Origin: Chlorokybus atmophyticus | Taxonomy: Eukaryota; Streptophyta; Chlorokybophyceae; Chlorokybales; Chlorokybaceae | Reading direction: 5' to 3' | DNA length: 64,000 nucleotides | Assembly: GCA_009103225.1 (NCBI GenBank) | Contig: RHPI01002699.1 | Coordinates: forward strand, 375,517-439,516 | Shown here: positions 44,890 through 56,807 of the stretch, piece after piece | How the letters are laid out: each line of letters begins with the position of its first letter | How positions within the stretch are numbered: position 1 is the stretch's first letter | The notes under the pieces: generated by a model | The model's database searches: none | What the model was told of the DNA's origin: nothing | What the model saw: the letters and a program-made list of their open reading frames with translations, nothing else | Position numbers and translations under genes: made by a program

Positions 44890-47800
44890 GCATGCTGTGG
44901 AATTTGTGGCCAGGTGGAAGCCTGCAACGCGGCGGCGAGGTGTATGCCATGGGCGGGGGTAAGCTTCGCTTGTGAGGGGCGTAGTGTCTGGTTGAGTGTT
45001 GTAGTTTCGCCCGTCAGCTTGTTGACAGCTGCTTGAACGCAAACACGACTGCAATTGAAGAAACACACATATTAGTCAGCCTGCCAGACACGTGGTCGGT
45101 CGAGAGAAGTAACGGGTGCGTACAGTTGAAGGTGTATTGGCTTGCTGTATGTAGTTGTTGTGGACTTGTAACCACAGTGCAAGGTAAGCTGGACTGCCCT
45201 AGCCTGATCCAGCTTGGGCTGGGTTAAGCGGCTGTTACACTGCAAGGTCATCAGTAAAGTAAGGTGCGGTCACTGGGGCGCTACTAAAAGCAGTTGCTTT
45301 CAGCTGGCCAATGCAGCAGCGTGCAGCTACATTGCTTGTCAAGCCCAACCACAGACAATTGTTCGTCCCAATACTCGTTGTGCAAGGTGCGTGCTACCGT
45401 TTCACTGCTGCATTGGGCACTTACAAAACAGCAATGCCCCCCGTGCATGACTGTTTAGCAGGCTCAACAAGCTGTCATGACCTTGCCTCAGTAGCTTATT
45501 CTTCACTCCTTATGTCTCCTGCTAGCTGGTTGTTGATTCAGTTGCATCCTGGTAACAAGCAAACAACTGCGTGATTGCAGTCTGAGCTCAGAGACCAATC
45601 GAAGGCTGAAACAAGCTGTTGAGCGTGTAGCGGTCGCCGCGCATTGCACTTTGTGCTTATGCGTGGTATGCTTTGCAGCTCAGCCAATTGTCTACAGTCA
45701 AGGCATACATATTCACCAGTCGTGCCACAGCTGATACTGTAGTGACGGTCACTGCTGTAACTTACGACAACGGTTGCATTGCCCTCTCGCGCAATTCGCT
45801 GGTATGGTGAGATGATGCAGGAAAATGCTGCTAGCAGTCTTATGCATGCATGAGTACGTGCGCTTGTGGGCGAACCTGGGCACACTTGCTGTCTTGATTG
45901 CCATCGTGGTGAGGTTTTGTACACAGTGTGGATGCTAGTCTGGCCTGGCCTGCGCCAGCTCGGGGCTGAGCTGCTTTTCCGCTGAAAGACCCAGCAGCAA
46001 GTTGCTTACACAAAGGTGCCGTGTTACGCGCTCGAGAAAGGGCAAACTAACTTGGTTTGAAGCTTCAGCTGTGGCAACCAACTGGCTATACCAGCCATAA
46101 GCAGCCAAGTTGATTGTGCTAGGTGCGTGCTCCTGTCGTGTTTGTTTGTAAACACACTGCCCCAGCCAGTGCATGCTTGTGAGAAGCTTGCCTCAGCAAG
46201 AAGCTCGTAATTGCTTTTGCAGGTTGGCTGCTTGCCAGTCCGTTGCATCAGTTGCATGTAACAACCGAAGCTGCTTGAACACCCCGACGTAACAAATATC
46301 TAACGCCACATCTTGCAGTTGAGCGTGTGTAAAACCCCGCCACAAGGTGCACCTTAAGTTTACATGCCTGCAACGCAGCAAACTATACGGCGGCGAGTTG
46401 TATGATGCCGTGTATGCCATGGGCTGGTCAGCTCTTTTCCTCTCCTCCAGCTTGTGTGGTGAGCTTTGCGATTCTTGATTGATTGATTGTCACTTTGGAT
46501 CGTTTAGCTTGTTGACAGCTGGACGCACCACCAAAACAACTGCCAACCAAGTTAACAGCCTGTGAGACCCGTGGCCGGTCGAGCAAAGTGACGGGTGCGT
46601 GCACTTGGAGGTGTACTGGCTTGCTGTCCCGATTCTTGTTGTGACGTTGTGCACACAGGTTGTAAGGTAGGCTGGGCTGGCCTCGCCTAACCTGATTGAT
46701 CTAGGTTGGGCTGGGGTGCTGGCTGATTGCGGAGGCCACTGGGTTTAAACTACAGCAGCCTTCAGCTGGCCAAAGCAGCAGTGTGCAGTTTCAACTAAGT
46801 TGAGATAACCGTCGTGCGAAGTGAGTGCTAGCGGTTCACTGCTGCATTGTGCATGTGCAGAAAACAAATTGAGTGCGAATAAGAAAGGTCGACCCGGTGA
46901 GTTGATGCAAGGATGCTGCAAGCAGTCTCGTGCGCATCGCAGTCTGCTTGCAGCAGTGAGCATTAGCACTCACTTCGCACATATTTGTCAGGTATGCAAG
47001 TCCTGGTAGCGTACACACATAGCCACCCTGGACATGCGTGCATGCACCTGCACACTCTTGCTGCCTTGCTTGCTGTCGTTGTGCAAGCAGTATAGACGCT
47101 AGTCTGGCCCTGCACTAACTTGTGCATGCTAGACTGGGCCTCTTCTTCTGCTCCAAGGCACAGAGCAGTTTGTTACTTACGCAGGTGCATTGACACTTCA
47201 CTCGACAGTTTACAAGTTGACTGGGTTGGACAGCTGGGGCTACCATCTGGCCAAACCAGCCATGCGAAGCTAAGGTGACTGTTAAGGCCAACAGCCATGG
47301 GTTGCTTATGCAAGGTGCGTGCTACTGTCGTTATGTGTGCATGCACAATGCCCCGGCCAGTGCATGAATGGGAGTGTCAAGCTGAGACAACGCGTAAGCT
47401 TGCCTCAGCAGCAAGCTCGCAACCACTTTGGCTGCTTGCCAGTCCGTTCAGCTAACTCTGTTGCATGTGACGTCTTTGTGAACAGTCTGACTTGAACATC
47501 CCTCATCCAACGACGCTACATTATGCACTTGAGCATATGTGTGTGTATGTGTGTGTTTGTCCGTCACATAGTGCACCCTGTGCTGCCATGCATGCTGTGC
47601 TTGGTCAATGGTCTGCGGCCCATAGCGTCACACGGTATGTTTGCCAGTGCTAAGGGCTTTTGCAGTGAGATTTATCAAGAAAAAAAGTCAGTACAACCAG
47701 TGACTTTAGGTTCCAAGCTCAAGAGACACTACTTGTCAATTGTTCAGTAAGCTACTATGCAAGAAAAGCTTTTCAGCCACTATGGGTGAGTGCATCAAGG

Positions 47801-48250
47801 CAAAATTTGCCAGCAGTGCTCATGCATGCACACTCATGTGGGCACACACGCACACGTACATACGCATGCACAGTTGCACATAAAATTTTGCATACATATG
47901 CACATGCATGCACGTGCGGAACTGTAGATTGCACAGTTGCTGTCTTGATTACTGCGTTGAGGTTGTGCACATAGTGCGCAGGCTGGCCTGGGCTTGCCTG
48001 CTTTGGCCGAAGACACACAGCAGCAAGTTGGGTAATGTGGTGAGGTGTGCTGAACGGTGATGAAGTTGCCGCGGCAGAACCGGGGCTAAAGCAACAGCGG
48101 CTAGCAGTTGGGGTTGAAGCGCTAAGTTGATTGTCACACACAGGTAGCCGACTCTTGAATCCGTTGCAAGGCGCGTACCACTGCCTATTCACACTGCAGC
48201 ATGCATGACTCTGAGGACATGGAGCTGAGGCAAGCTCGTAGCAGCTTGCC
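44890..48250 (+). repeat. Diverged tandem repeat, unit about 1.2-1.5 kb
   Basis: The same series of segments recurs in the same order. Examples: GTGTATGCCATGGGC at about 44940 and 46411; TCGGTCGAG or CCGGTCGAG followed by ACGGGTGCGT at about 45095 and 46575; CAGCTGGCCAA at 45302 and 46763; GGCTGCTTGCCAGTCCGTT at about 46225 and 47431. A third, partial copy (CACAGTTGCTGTCTTGATT) begins near 47930. Spacing varies from about 1.2 to 1.5 kb, so copies carry indels. No frame is conserved between copies and no coding product is recognised. Simple CA/TG-rich DNA fills 47820-47930. Confidence 0.7.
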
Positions 48251-49557
48251 CCAACTTTAGATGATTAGCGGCAAGCTTGCTCACGTTCAGCAAAGTAACC
48301 ACTCACAACATCTGCATTTCTCAGTCTGAGATACGACTTGACTGCACTGTACTATGCTGTTGCGTGCATGTGTGCGTAGCCACTGCGCAGTGCTCTTGCA
48401 TAACAGGTTGCTCACACAAGTTCTGTGCTTGCAGCGGTCAATGTCTATGGTGTTCAAGCATATGTTGGCAGTTTGTGTTTGGTGCTGTGGGTTGGTTCCA
48501 GTGCCCTCACGTGTGCTTGGTATTGGCAGTCTTGCCTGTACATGTGCGAGAGCGAGCCCACACGGCTAAATTGATGAGTCAACAATAGGCATCCTGGTTC
48601 AAAAAACATGCTGCTCATGCGGGCACGCGCATGTGCACATATGCGCACTCATACACGCCTGTGCACATGCACGTGTGCACGTGAACGCGTGTGCGCATGC
48701 ACGCATGTTTTTTGGAGCAACACGCAAAGACACACACGCGCATGGGCCGCCAAGCAGCTGTATGCTTGTGTGCGTGTGCACACGGTGTGACATGCATGCA
48801 CAGAGGCAGATATGCACATAGCATGCGCTTCCCTGGCTATACATGTGCACAAACACATGTACTCACTGAGAAGGAGCAAGCGCAGGCACAGGCACAGGCA
48901 TTAACATACAACACTTCAATCACACATACACACGGACGCGCTTACATGCACACACGCACGTGCATGCGCATGCGCACATACACAGGCTTCCACACGCACG
49001 TACGTTCGCTTCTGCAGCAACATACGAGTGCATGCACGGGGAACCCAAGTAAGACTCGTCAGTATGAGCATGCATGTTTGTTTGGAAGCAATTGTGTTGT
49101 GGCACTGCGCACCAATTCACACGCATGCAATGACATGCAGATGTGTAGGTTGTTGCCTGTTGTCCGTTCTAACAGCTGTGCACAAGGCCAAGTTGAGACC
49201 AGGGTTACACACCACTTTGCTGACGTAATACTGCTGGCAAACCTATCAGGTACTATCTGGTATTGCAACCGTAGCTGGGTCATTCGAAGGGCACGTGTGG
49301 AGTGGTACAGTCTCAGTGCGCTTTGCTGCTCGTGCATTAGGCGATGCCAATGTGTCACAATGTTTTTGATTATCACTCACTGGTGGGTGTGCATCGTGCG
49401 TCCATCTAGTGCTTATTCAGAGCTGCTTAGTAACCTTCGTAACTTCATGGCCTGAATGCATCGACTTTACAAGTTGCAGCATTGATGTGCGCATTCATGT
49501 ACTAAGTTGCGAATTGCCACAGTAAAAAGCAGGTACATGCGTTGATGCTGCCAGGCC
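48251..49557. other. Non-coding CA/TG-rich DNA between the tandem repeat and the 220-bp repeats
   Basis: Between 48600 and 49060 the sequence is dominated by alternating CA/GT words (CACGTGTGCACGTG and similar). No gene is supported on either strand. Confidence 0.5.
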
Positions 49558-49778
49558 GAGGAGAGTTGAGGGTCACGCTGTCTCGGACAGCGGCAGGGAA
49601 AGACATGCTTGCTAGACATGCTACTGCAACATGCTGTAGTGTAGCAAAAGCAAAAGATAACCCAGCTCTCATGACGACAAGTGCTTTATGGAGCTGATCT
49701 GTTGCTAAGTAGTATGAATATGTGGAATCGGTCTCCTCCTTAATACATGCTGTGCTGTAGGACACACAGTCAATAAGC
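49558..49778 (+). repeat. 220-bp direct repeat, copy 1
   Basis: Begins near GAGAGTTGAGGGTCACGCTG and ends near GACACACAGTCAATAAGCC. It matches 50375-50595 along its whole length by eye with scattered substitutions and small indels. Confidence 0.85.
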
Positions 49779-50374
49779 CACTACCATAGGTAGTGCTGTT
49801 TACATAGTCCTTTGCATGAGTGGAAAATGTGTTACACTGTTAAGTGAGGTGAATGAGCAAGCAACACGTGGATGCTGTTCCCTGACCAATGCCAACAAGT
49901 ACACCGCAACCAAGCACACCAAGCTCACAGCAATGATAAGCACACGAGCATGCACAGGCTTTCACATGCTGAGAGGGTTCTTGCTAACCGGGACGGCGTG
50001 TTCGCAGTTCAAGTCGCTTCGCAAGCTCTTAGCTTTTTCACTCACAATGTCACCAGCTGATCCAGTAAACATTGCGGCTACTTATACAAGTCAAATCATG
50101 ACTAGTCAGAGCATAAGCTGATGGTCAAATTGCGGCTATTTTAAAAAGAATCCCCACTCGTTATGGAACACAGCTCATAACCGAACTTACAAACGAACGA
50201 CTACGCGCGGTGCATATGTAATCTACAATTAAAAGCTACAGTAGAGTCATGCCTTAGCTACTGGTCAATGTCGCGCGTGAGTCTTCATGTTAATAGGCCG
50301 GGCGAGAGCCTCGATGTGGGCATACTTGACGAAGGCTGATATGTAAGACAATAGGCATGACAGCTGTCGGGCTA

Positions 50375-50595
50375 AGGAGAGTTGAGGGTCATGCTGTCTC
50401 GGACAGCCGCATGAAAAGACATGCTTGCTAGACATGCTACTGTAACATGCTGTAGTGTGTAGCAACAGCAAAAAATAACCCAACTCTCATATTATGGAGC
50501 TCCGTTGCCGTTGCTGCTGAGTAGTACGAATATGTGGAGTCGGTCTCCTCCATCGTGTACATGCTGTGCAGTGAGACACACAGTCAACAAGCCCC
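50375..50595 (+). repeat. 220-bp direct repeat, copy 2
   Basis: Second copy of the unit at 49558-49778. It ends at GACACACAGTCAACAAGCCCC, directly at the assembly gap. On the minus strand the end reads TGTTGACTGTGTG, so these could be LTR remnants; that is inference. Confidence 0.85.
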
Positions 50596-50816
50596 NNNNN
50601 NNNNNNNNNNNNNNNNNNNNNNNNNNNNNNNNNNNNNNNNNNNNNNNNNNNNNNNNNNNNNNNNNNNNNNNNNNNNNNNNNNNNNNNNNNNNNNNNNNNN
50701 NNNNNNNNNNNNNNNNNNNNNNNNNNNNNNNNNNNNNNNNNNNNNNNNNNNNNNNNNNNNNNNNNNNNNNNNNNNNNNNNNNNNNNNNNNNNNNNNNNNN
50801 NNNNNNNNNNNNNNNN
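50596..50816. other. Assembly gap (221 N)
   Basis: Unknown bases between the second 220-bp repeat and the PHD-like end of the minus-strand Gypsy element. The 3' boundary of that element may be hidden here. Confidence 1.
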
Positions 50817-50852
50817 CCCCCCTAGCCTCTAAGGAGGTTCCCCTCCACAACT

Positions 50853-51059
50853 TTAATACAAGTGAGGAGGGCCGTGGGTGCGACAGTTATAGCACCTTAA
50901 CTCTTCCATGCATACGGCATCCTGCGGAGGCTCCATGCAGTAGCAGTTCAGCCCCTTGTTGCAACCGTTGCAAAGCATCATCAACGGGGCGTCGTCGGCG
51001 TTGCCACAGCGCTCGCGATGCGTGCTACGAGCGGGGTGAGGGTGCTTAATGTCGCCCAA
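50853..51059 (-). pseudogene. PHD-like finger at the C-terminus of element A polyprotein
   Basis: The frame carries ADDAPLMMLCNGCNKGLNCY followed by CMEPPQDAVCMEELRCYNC. Spacing and words match a C4HC3 PHD finger (LMLLCDGC, then YC..PP, then W/L-x-C-x2-C). Two zinc ligands appear altered: the first Cys position is Arg, and the His position is Asn. In order it comes directly after integrase. PHD fingers read histone H3 tails, so a targeting role like that of chromodomains in chromoviruses is inferred. Confidence 0.7.
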
Positions 51060-52490
51060 AATTATCTATGTAACGGAGGTGACACAGCGCAAAGTTCACC
51101 ATGTTGTTCTTCAACTTCCCGCTGTTCTAGCGGAGGAGATTCAGCACTCCCGTGGGGTACACCTTGAGGACCTTGTAGATAGTGCGGACAATGAAGGTGT
51201 CAAGCGTGTTTTGGGTGGCCTCTATGCGGTAGACAAAGTTTGCTGCTTGGAACTGGCGCTAGTGCTCCTTGTAGAAGCAACTGCGCACGCGCTCGTAGCG
51301 CAGCGTGTCGCGGTGTACCGCGATGCGCAAGTGTTGAAGGCCATGGGAACAGTGCGCTCGAACAAGGCAGTGCGCGTGGTAATGTCATGGTGCATCCAAT
51401 CAGTCTCGTCGAGGTTGTTCACCACGCGATCCACCTCTTGCTGTGCACAGAAGGGAAGTAGCGGTGGCCGACCGAACAACAAGTGGTATGGGCTCGCGCA
51501 GGGCCGCCTATGTAACAATTGGTATCCAAGGGCCACCATTGGAGGTGGTCGTCCTAGGTGTTCTTCTCATACTCCATACTTGCGGAGTGCCTTCTTGTGG
51601 TTTATTCCGTGCATCGGTGAGGCCGTCGGCCTGAGGGAGGTCACGCGAGGTACGGCGGTGATCGATGTAGCATCTGTCTAAGATGGTGTCGAACTCTCCC
51701 ATGAACTCGGTTCTTTGGTCGATAATGACAGCACAGCTGCTGAATCGGCTGAAGACGTGAGAGAGGAAGGCTTGAACACCCCCCTGCTACTACTCTTGTT
51801 GGGCGGTGGCACAAGCTCCACCCCCTTGGAGAAGTGCTCGATTATTACCAGAATGTAGCAGTTGCCGCGTGCCGAGGGTGACAAGTCCCCTTAGATGTCG
51901 AGCCCCCATTGATAGAAAAGGCCAAAGATGGGGAAGGGGTACGGGGTGGCACTGCGCGTGTTGAGCTGACGCGCACCATGCCACACTGTTGACAGTGACT
52001 CACAAACTCTACACCTGCTTATACAACGTATGCCACCAATGTTCTCCGCGCACCAGGCTAACTATCCGCTTAACACCGAAGTGTCCCAGCTCAGTGTGGA
52101 GGGCAGCAATAATGCCTTCACGTGAGGCTGGTGTCGGCACCTATTTGTCTTCACCATGAAGACGACGATATAGCTTGTCGCCTGCCCACCGGAAGTGCTG
52201 AGTGCGTTGGTTATCGCAGTCTCTCTCGCGCACACTCATGCCGGCGGGAAGCTGGCCACTCTGAAGGAAGGAGAGGGATGGCTTGTCCAGCCATTTGTCC
52301 TGCCTGCTGTTGATGGGTGCCAACTCTGTCTCATCGTTTTCGATGTTGACGACGCAAGTGTCCTCTGGCTTGGCTGCAGAGCTGTTGGCTCAAGAGCAAG
52401 CATCTCCTTAGCGGCGGCTGTAGCAGCCGTGTCGGTCTTGCGCCCTGAGTGTAGCGTGGCGGCTGTTAGCATAAGCATGTCTTGCTCATT
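51060..52490 (-). pseudogene. Integrase region of element A (broken)
   Basis: In minus-strand order: a linker with SGQLPAGMSVRERD and QHFRWAGDKLYRRLHGE (52323-52141), core pieces GNCYILVIIEHFSKGVELVP (51884-51678) and GEFDTILDRCYIDHRRTSRD followed by LPQADGLT (51702-51508), and a distal piece ASPYHLLFGRPP (51539-51222). These are the usual Ty3/Gypsy integrase landmarks, spread over different frames, so the gene is inactive. Confidence 0.8.
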
Positions 52491-52945
52491 GCTCAGTCCA
52501 GTCAGCTTGTGAATTGGCGAAGGCGTGAGCCTTAGAGGTACTACTATTGGTATGTGCTGAAATCGATCAGACATGAGTTTGTAGCAAATATCGAGTCCAC
52601 TACGTGGAGTATGACCAAGCAGGAGATTCCGGACTTGCCTATGAGGCTGGCGCAGCCTGACGCAGCCAAAGCCTTGGGAAAACAACGAAAACTCCGCGTA
52701 TACTAAGCCTTAGGAGGCGTGGCTTAGCTTGTTGGAAAGCTTTGGTTGCAAGCTAGACAGCTAAGCTTACATATTAGCAATCTGCTGGATGTAGCTCACG
52801 CGGTGCTTGCTAACGTAGACATGTGTAGTCTGCCTGGTATAAAGGCAAGCGGAGTTAACAAGTTGTTGGTTCGGGTGAAACCCCTTTGCAAGCCTTGTTT
52901 GCACGCCTCATATGTATGTTCTGGTGCATGTGCATGCTGTAGTTA
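52490..52945 (+). repeat. Lone copia-type LTR inserted in element A
   Basis: About 450 bp that align, with divergence, to the LTR of the copia element at 60220-60643. Shared words include CTCCGCGTATACT, AGCTTGTTGGAAAGCT, AACGTAGAC and the TATA-type CTGGTATAA. The end (CATGTGCATGCT) also matches. It splits the element A reading frame between its RNase H tail and integrase linker. No internal copia sequence accompanies it, so it is a solo LTR. Exact ends are uncertain by tens of bases. Confidence 0.7.
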
Positions 52946-53039
52946 GCCAGCGCTAGTTCAATGTTTAACAGCGGCAGCAAAGATGGCAACCACTGTAGGG
53001 GTTGCAGCTGTAGGACCGAGCTCATGTCGAGCTCCGGTT

Positions 53040-53499
53040 GCGTCGTTGGTGCTGAGGTGGGGGCCATCGGCGTCTAGGTTGGTGAGGCCAGCGCGATAAT
53101 CGATCTCAAAGTCGTACTCCTGCAACAACAGTGCCTAACGGTCGAGTTTGCTTGTCAAGTGCTGGTTGGTCATCAACCGCGTGAGTGGCTGATGATCAGT
53201 GATCAACTAAAACTGTCGATAAAGAAGGAAGGGTAAAAAGGAGGAGATCGCCCACACTGCAGCGAGGCACTCGCTCTCGTAGCTGTTGTAGTTGGCCTTG
53301 GCGCTGTTGTTGCTCCGGCTGGCATACGATACCACCCGCTCCTTCTTGTTCTCATCGTGATGTACAAGCGCAGCTCCCATCCTAAACTTGCTCAAGTTGG
53401 TGAGAAGGGTGAAAGGCTTGGTATAGTCAGGGCGTTGGAGGATGGGAGCAGTGGTAAGCCTGCTTTTCAACTCCTCAAAGGCCTGCAGCTGGCTCCTTC
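53040..53499 (-). pseudogene. RNase H region of element A (broken)
   Basis: Minus-strand frame with QLQAFEELKSRLTTAPILQR, GAALVHHDENKKERVVSYAS and YNSYESECLAAVWAISSFLP, followed by LITDHQPL and LLQEYDFEIDYRAG in frames with stops. These are typical Ty3/Gypsy RNase H blocks. The upstream side ends exactly at the target duplication of the younger Gypsy element. Confidence 0.88.
53495..53499. other. Target-site duplication CCTTC, left copy
   Basis: CCTTC immediately before the 5' LTR; the same five bases follow the 3' LTR at 60039-60043. Five bases is the usual Ty3/Gypsy duplication. Confidence 0.85.
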
Positions 53500-53833
53500 T
53501 GTAACGGAGTGCTACCTCCATAAAGGTTCCCTGCCCTTATTTGTGATTGAATAAGGGTCCCAACGGGATTATACAGCCAATTAAGCCATTTTAGGGCTCT
53601 TAACCTATTGTCAATGGCCTAATGTAGTGTCACGATAAAAAACATAAATATCAATATGAGACATGAATCTCATGTCTATATCGGCCGCATGGCGGCGCTA
53701 CTAACGCAGCGATCGCCATAGCCAGAGCATCTTTTGCTCTGGCAGCTGCCACGGCAGCGGCGGCGGCGGTGACGACGGCGTGGCTGTGGTGGTGGTGGGG
53801 TAGGGGAGGGAGGAGGGGCACTCCCCCCTTGCA
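53500..53833 (+). repeat. 5' LTR of element B
   Basis: Starts TGTAACGGAGTGCTACC and ends TTGCA. It aligns along its length with the 3' LTR, including CCAGAGCATCTTTTGCTCTG and the GGAGGGGCACTCCCCC end, with substitutions and indels that mark an old insertion. Confidence 0.92.
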
Positions 53834-53835
53834 TA

Positions 53836-53847
53836 GGTATCGGAGCC
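53836..53847 (+). promoter_or_regulatory. Primer-binding site of element B (initiator Met tRNA type)
   Basis: GGTATCGGAGCC two bases after the 5' LTR. It resembles the common plant retroelement site TGGTATCAGAGCC, which pairs with the 3' end of initiator methionine tRNA, with one mismatch. Confidence 0.65.
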
Positions 53848-54369
53848 TGAACCATTGCATGCAAGCATACAACATATTGATCATATATTGATAATTATAT
53901 TGTATGTTGTGTGCTGCCCACCAAGTGGATTCGTGGTGAAGGGTTTTTGTATGTTTTTACAATTCCCTTGTCTGGCAACATCAATTGCCTTGTTACTGCC
54001 AGTAAGCGCGGTGAGGCCGCCAAAGTTATTCTGGGTGGCCGATATGAAACTCTAGACTCACAACTTGACGATATCGGTTTGTAGGGTCGAATCGACGAGA
54101 TTTTGTCACCCCATGTGTCAATTGTAATTGTGAGTGGAGCTGGGTTGTACATCGTGAACACTTTGAGCAGCCATAAGTCGTGAACCGTCGCGTGCATTTG
54201 CGTACGGTTTATACTAAAGTGCTTGTCTAGTTAAGAGGTGCTTGGAGAGCTCGTTTGGAGCTGCATACTCTGCATAAACCCCTCAAGTAAAAAAACATGA
54301 AGATTTGCCACTTTTTGCGGTGCACAATCCGTGTATTGTGCACTTCCTAACGGCTGATATCCTTGTGCA

Positions 54370-55795
54370 GATGGCTGACCAAGGAGCTTCACCGGCCCTG
54401 ACTTATTGTCATCATACGAGCCATCGAGTGATAAAAAAGTGAGGAACTCGGATATGAGTGAGAGCTACAAGCTGACTGTAAGGGACAAGGAGGAAGCTGA
54501 GCAGGATAGCAAGCTTCTCCCAACCAGTCTACTCAGAGTGGACCAGCTGCAATGGACACACAAAGTGTCATTGGCGAGGCTATTGAGAAGTATGCCTCAA
54601 AGCGTAAGGCTCTACATGACACCCACCCTCAGCTTCGTCAGGAAACGTGGGCATAGAAGGTTCGGGATGGCTATAAAATAAATATATATAAATTTTGCCA
54701 CACTTCCTCGTGCAAGCAAGGAAAATGGTGATCCGTATGCTCGAGCACGAGATGACGAACAATGTCCCAAAGTGGCTGCGCTCATGGCTGTTTATGATAA
54801 GCCACTTCCATACAAAGGGAAGCGAACGGCGTTTGAAGCCTTGGCCAACGTGGTGGTGGAAACCTCGCAGCGTTGCAAGGATGTGTTCGGGTACTTGAGG
54901 CCCGACTTGGAGGACAAGTTGGCTGGCTCAGTCAAGTTAACAACACGCCTTGACGCTTCTACGCAACCTGAGTTGGTGGCGCTGCGCCAGCATGTGGCGG
55001 GTGCTACTTCGGCAGCTGGTACGTCAGCAGGGCTGCCGGTTACAGTGTTGAACAAACTTGAGAAGTTCAAGCCCAACGGCAGCGTTAGCATCCACAACTG
55101 AGTGGTGATTGTCAAGCGCTATTTGACAGCATTAAGACGCCCAGTTGGTGAGCACATTGCTATTGCTGAGTTGCTTATACCGTCTAAAGCACTCGCCAAA
55201 TGGGCGAGACAGACAGATGATGGTGCTTCAAAGACAGTAGAAGCACTGTATCAGTTTTTTGTGGAACGCTATGGTGGCATGGACCTGGCTACTCGCAACA
55301 AGCTCAGCAAGTTGCGACAAAATGGTCGGGCCGCTTCAGTGTATTTGCATAAGTTTCAGGCATTGGTGGGTCGCCAACAGTGGCCAAATGCCTATGGACA
55401 AGGCCGAGCACTTTTAAGTTGTACAAGCGCGGGTTAGATGCGCGTGTGCGCGATCAGCGACAGTACAACACGGCAACGAGACTGCCATGGGTTCCTGCCG
55501 ACTTGGCCACATTGCAGAAGCTGAGTGCATACATGTATAATGACGACATGGCGATGCAAGAAAAATCACATGTAGCAACTGCGGCCAAGCCGCAGAGACT
55601 GGGAGGCAAGCGTTACCATCAGCCGAGTGTACACGCGACAAAAAAGCTTAAGACTTACACGCCCCCCACTAGTGCTACAGGTGGTGTCGCGCCTGCTGCG
55701 GCTCGCAACTGCTGTATGTGCCGTCAGCCGGGCCATTTGCAAAGAACTGCTCAAATGAGGCGAAGGGCAAGGCCAAGAAAAAAAGCCAAATAGGA
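54370..55795 (+). pseudogene. gag of element B (broken)
   Basis: Open pieces in sequence: 54772-55101 (YDKPLPYKGKRTAFEALANV), an in-frame stop at 55101, 55102-55437 (ALYQFFVERYGGMDLATRNK), a frame change near 55420, then 55440-55793 ending with a zinc knuckle start CCMCRQPGH. The last Cys of the knuckle is displaced by a frame change. The product would be the capsid/nucleocapsid protein. Confidence 0.8.
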
Positions 55796-56094
55796 TTACT
55801 CCGTGATGTAAGTGGTTAATAGCCAGCTGCTTGGGATGCAGGCAGTAAAGTGGTTTGATGATCTGTCCCAAGTGCATGTAATGACACATGCATGGCAAGC
55901 ACATGACAAGCTGCCAATTTTATATTGAAAAAGTGGAATAAAAATGCTTGTGTGGTGGTATATGTGAAGTTCAACATGCTTGCCGATGTGTTACATGCAT
56001 TGTCCGAGTTGCAAAATAAGCACAAAACCATGAGTATGATGGTGAACGGCCAAAATATCATGGCTTATGGATAAAGCATACTCGGGGGGGTACT

Positions 56095-56478
56095 GTGTTA
56101 AAACAAATCAGCAAGCGTCAAACATGGACATTACGATTGATCAACCCCCGCATTATTAATACGGCTAGTAGTCACGGACTCTTGGCTACCTTTCAAGGGC
56201 GAGTGGTACCTTTGTTGTGGACATTTAGTGGCACAATGCAGGGTGTAAATAGTTCGTTCTTAATTGACACTGGTGCGACACACAACTTCGCTCGGGAACA
56301 ATGGGTTGTGCGCAATAAAGCAATGTGTAAACCCTCGGCATTTTCAGCTGCCGGTGCTGGGGGTGCGTTGCTAGTGAAAGGAGAAATAAAAATGAAGGTA
56401 AAGATTGGTAGTTATCATACCAACCTCACCTTCATAGTTGTGTCCATTAACATAGTTGGTGTTGATGTGGTACTATGA
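56095..56478 (+). pseudogene. Aspartic protease region of element B
   Basis: The open frame contains SSFLIDTGATHNFAREQWV, the DTGA active-site motif of retroelement aspartic proteases, and ends at a TGA. The region between gag and this frame is closed. Confidence 0.82.
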
Positions 56479-56807
56479 CACAAATGGCAAGATAATGTTC
56501 AAATGACATTGGATACTGGTGCGCGATTGTGCACATTGAAAAAGGGCCGCAAGTGTGTAACGCTGTCTGTGATAGGGTCACATAGCTTGGAACATAAGCA
56601 AATTGACCCCGCGCTCCTCACTGCACTGCAAGTGAAGCGTGTATTTTGTAAAAACACACCGGCTTTTTTTGGTACACATAACGTCGTCTGATCGACTTTA
56701 ACCAGGCAGTACGGAAGGTGCTGTAGACATCATTAAAAAGTATTAAATATATTCTCAGATGAGTTGCCAGGCCACTAACTCATCGAGGTGTTGGACATAC
56801 CATACCG

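Noticed and set aside
44484-44975. 163-codon plus-strand frame
   Set aside because: Composition is biased, no domain is recognised, it overlaps open frames on other strands, and it runs into the diverged tandem repeat.
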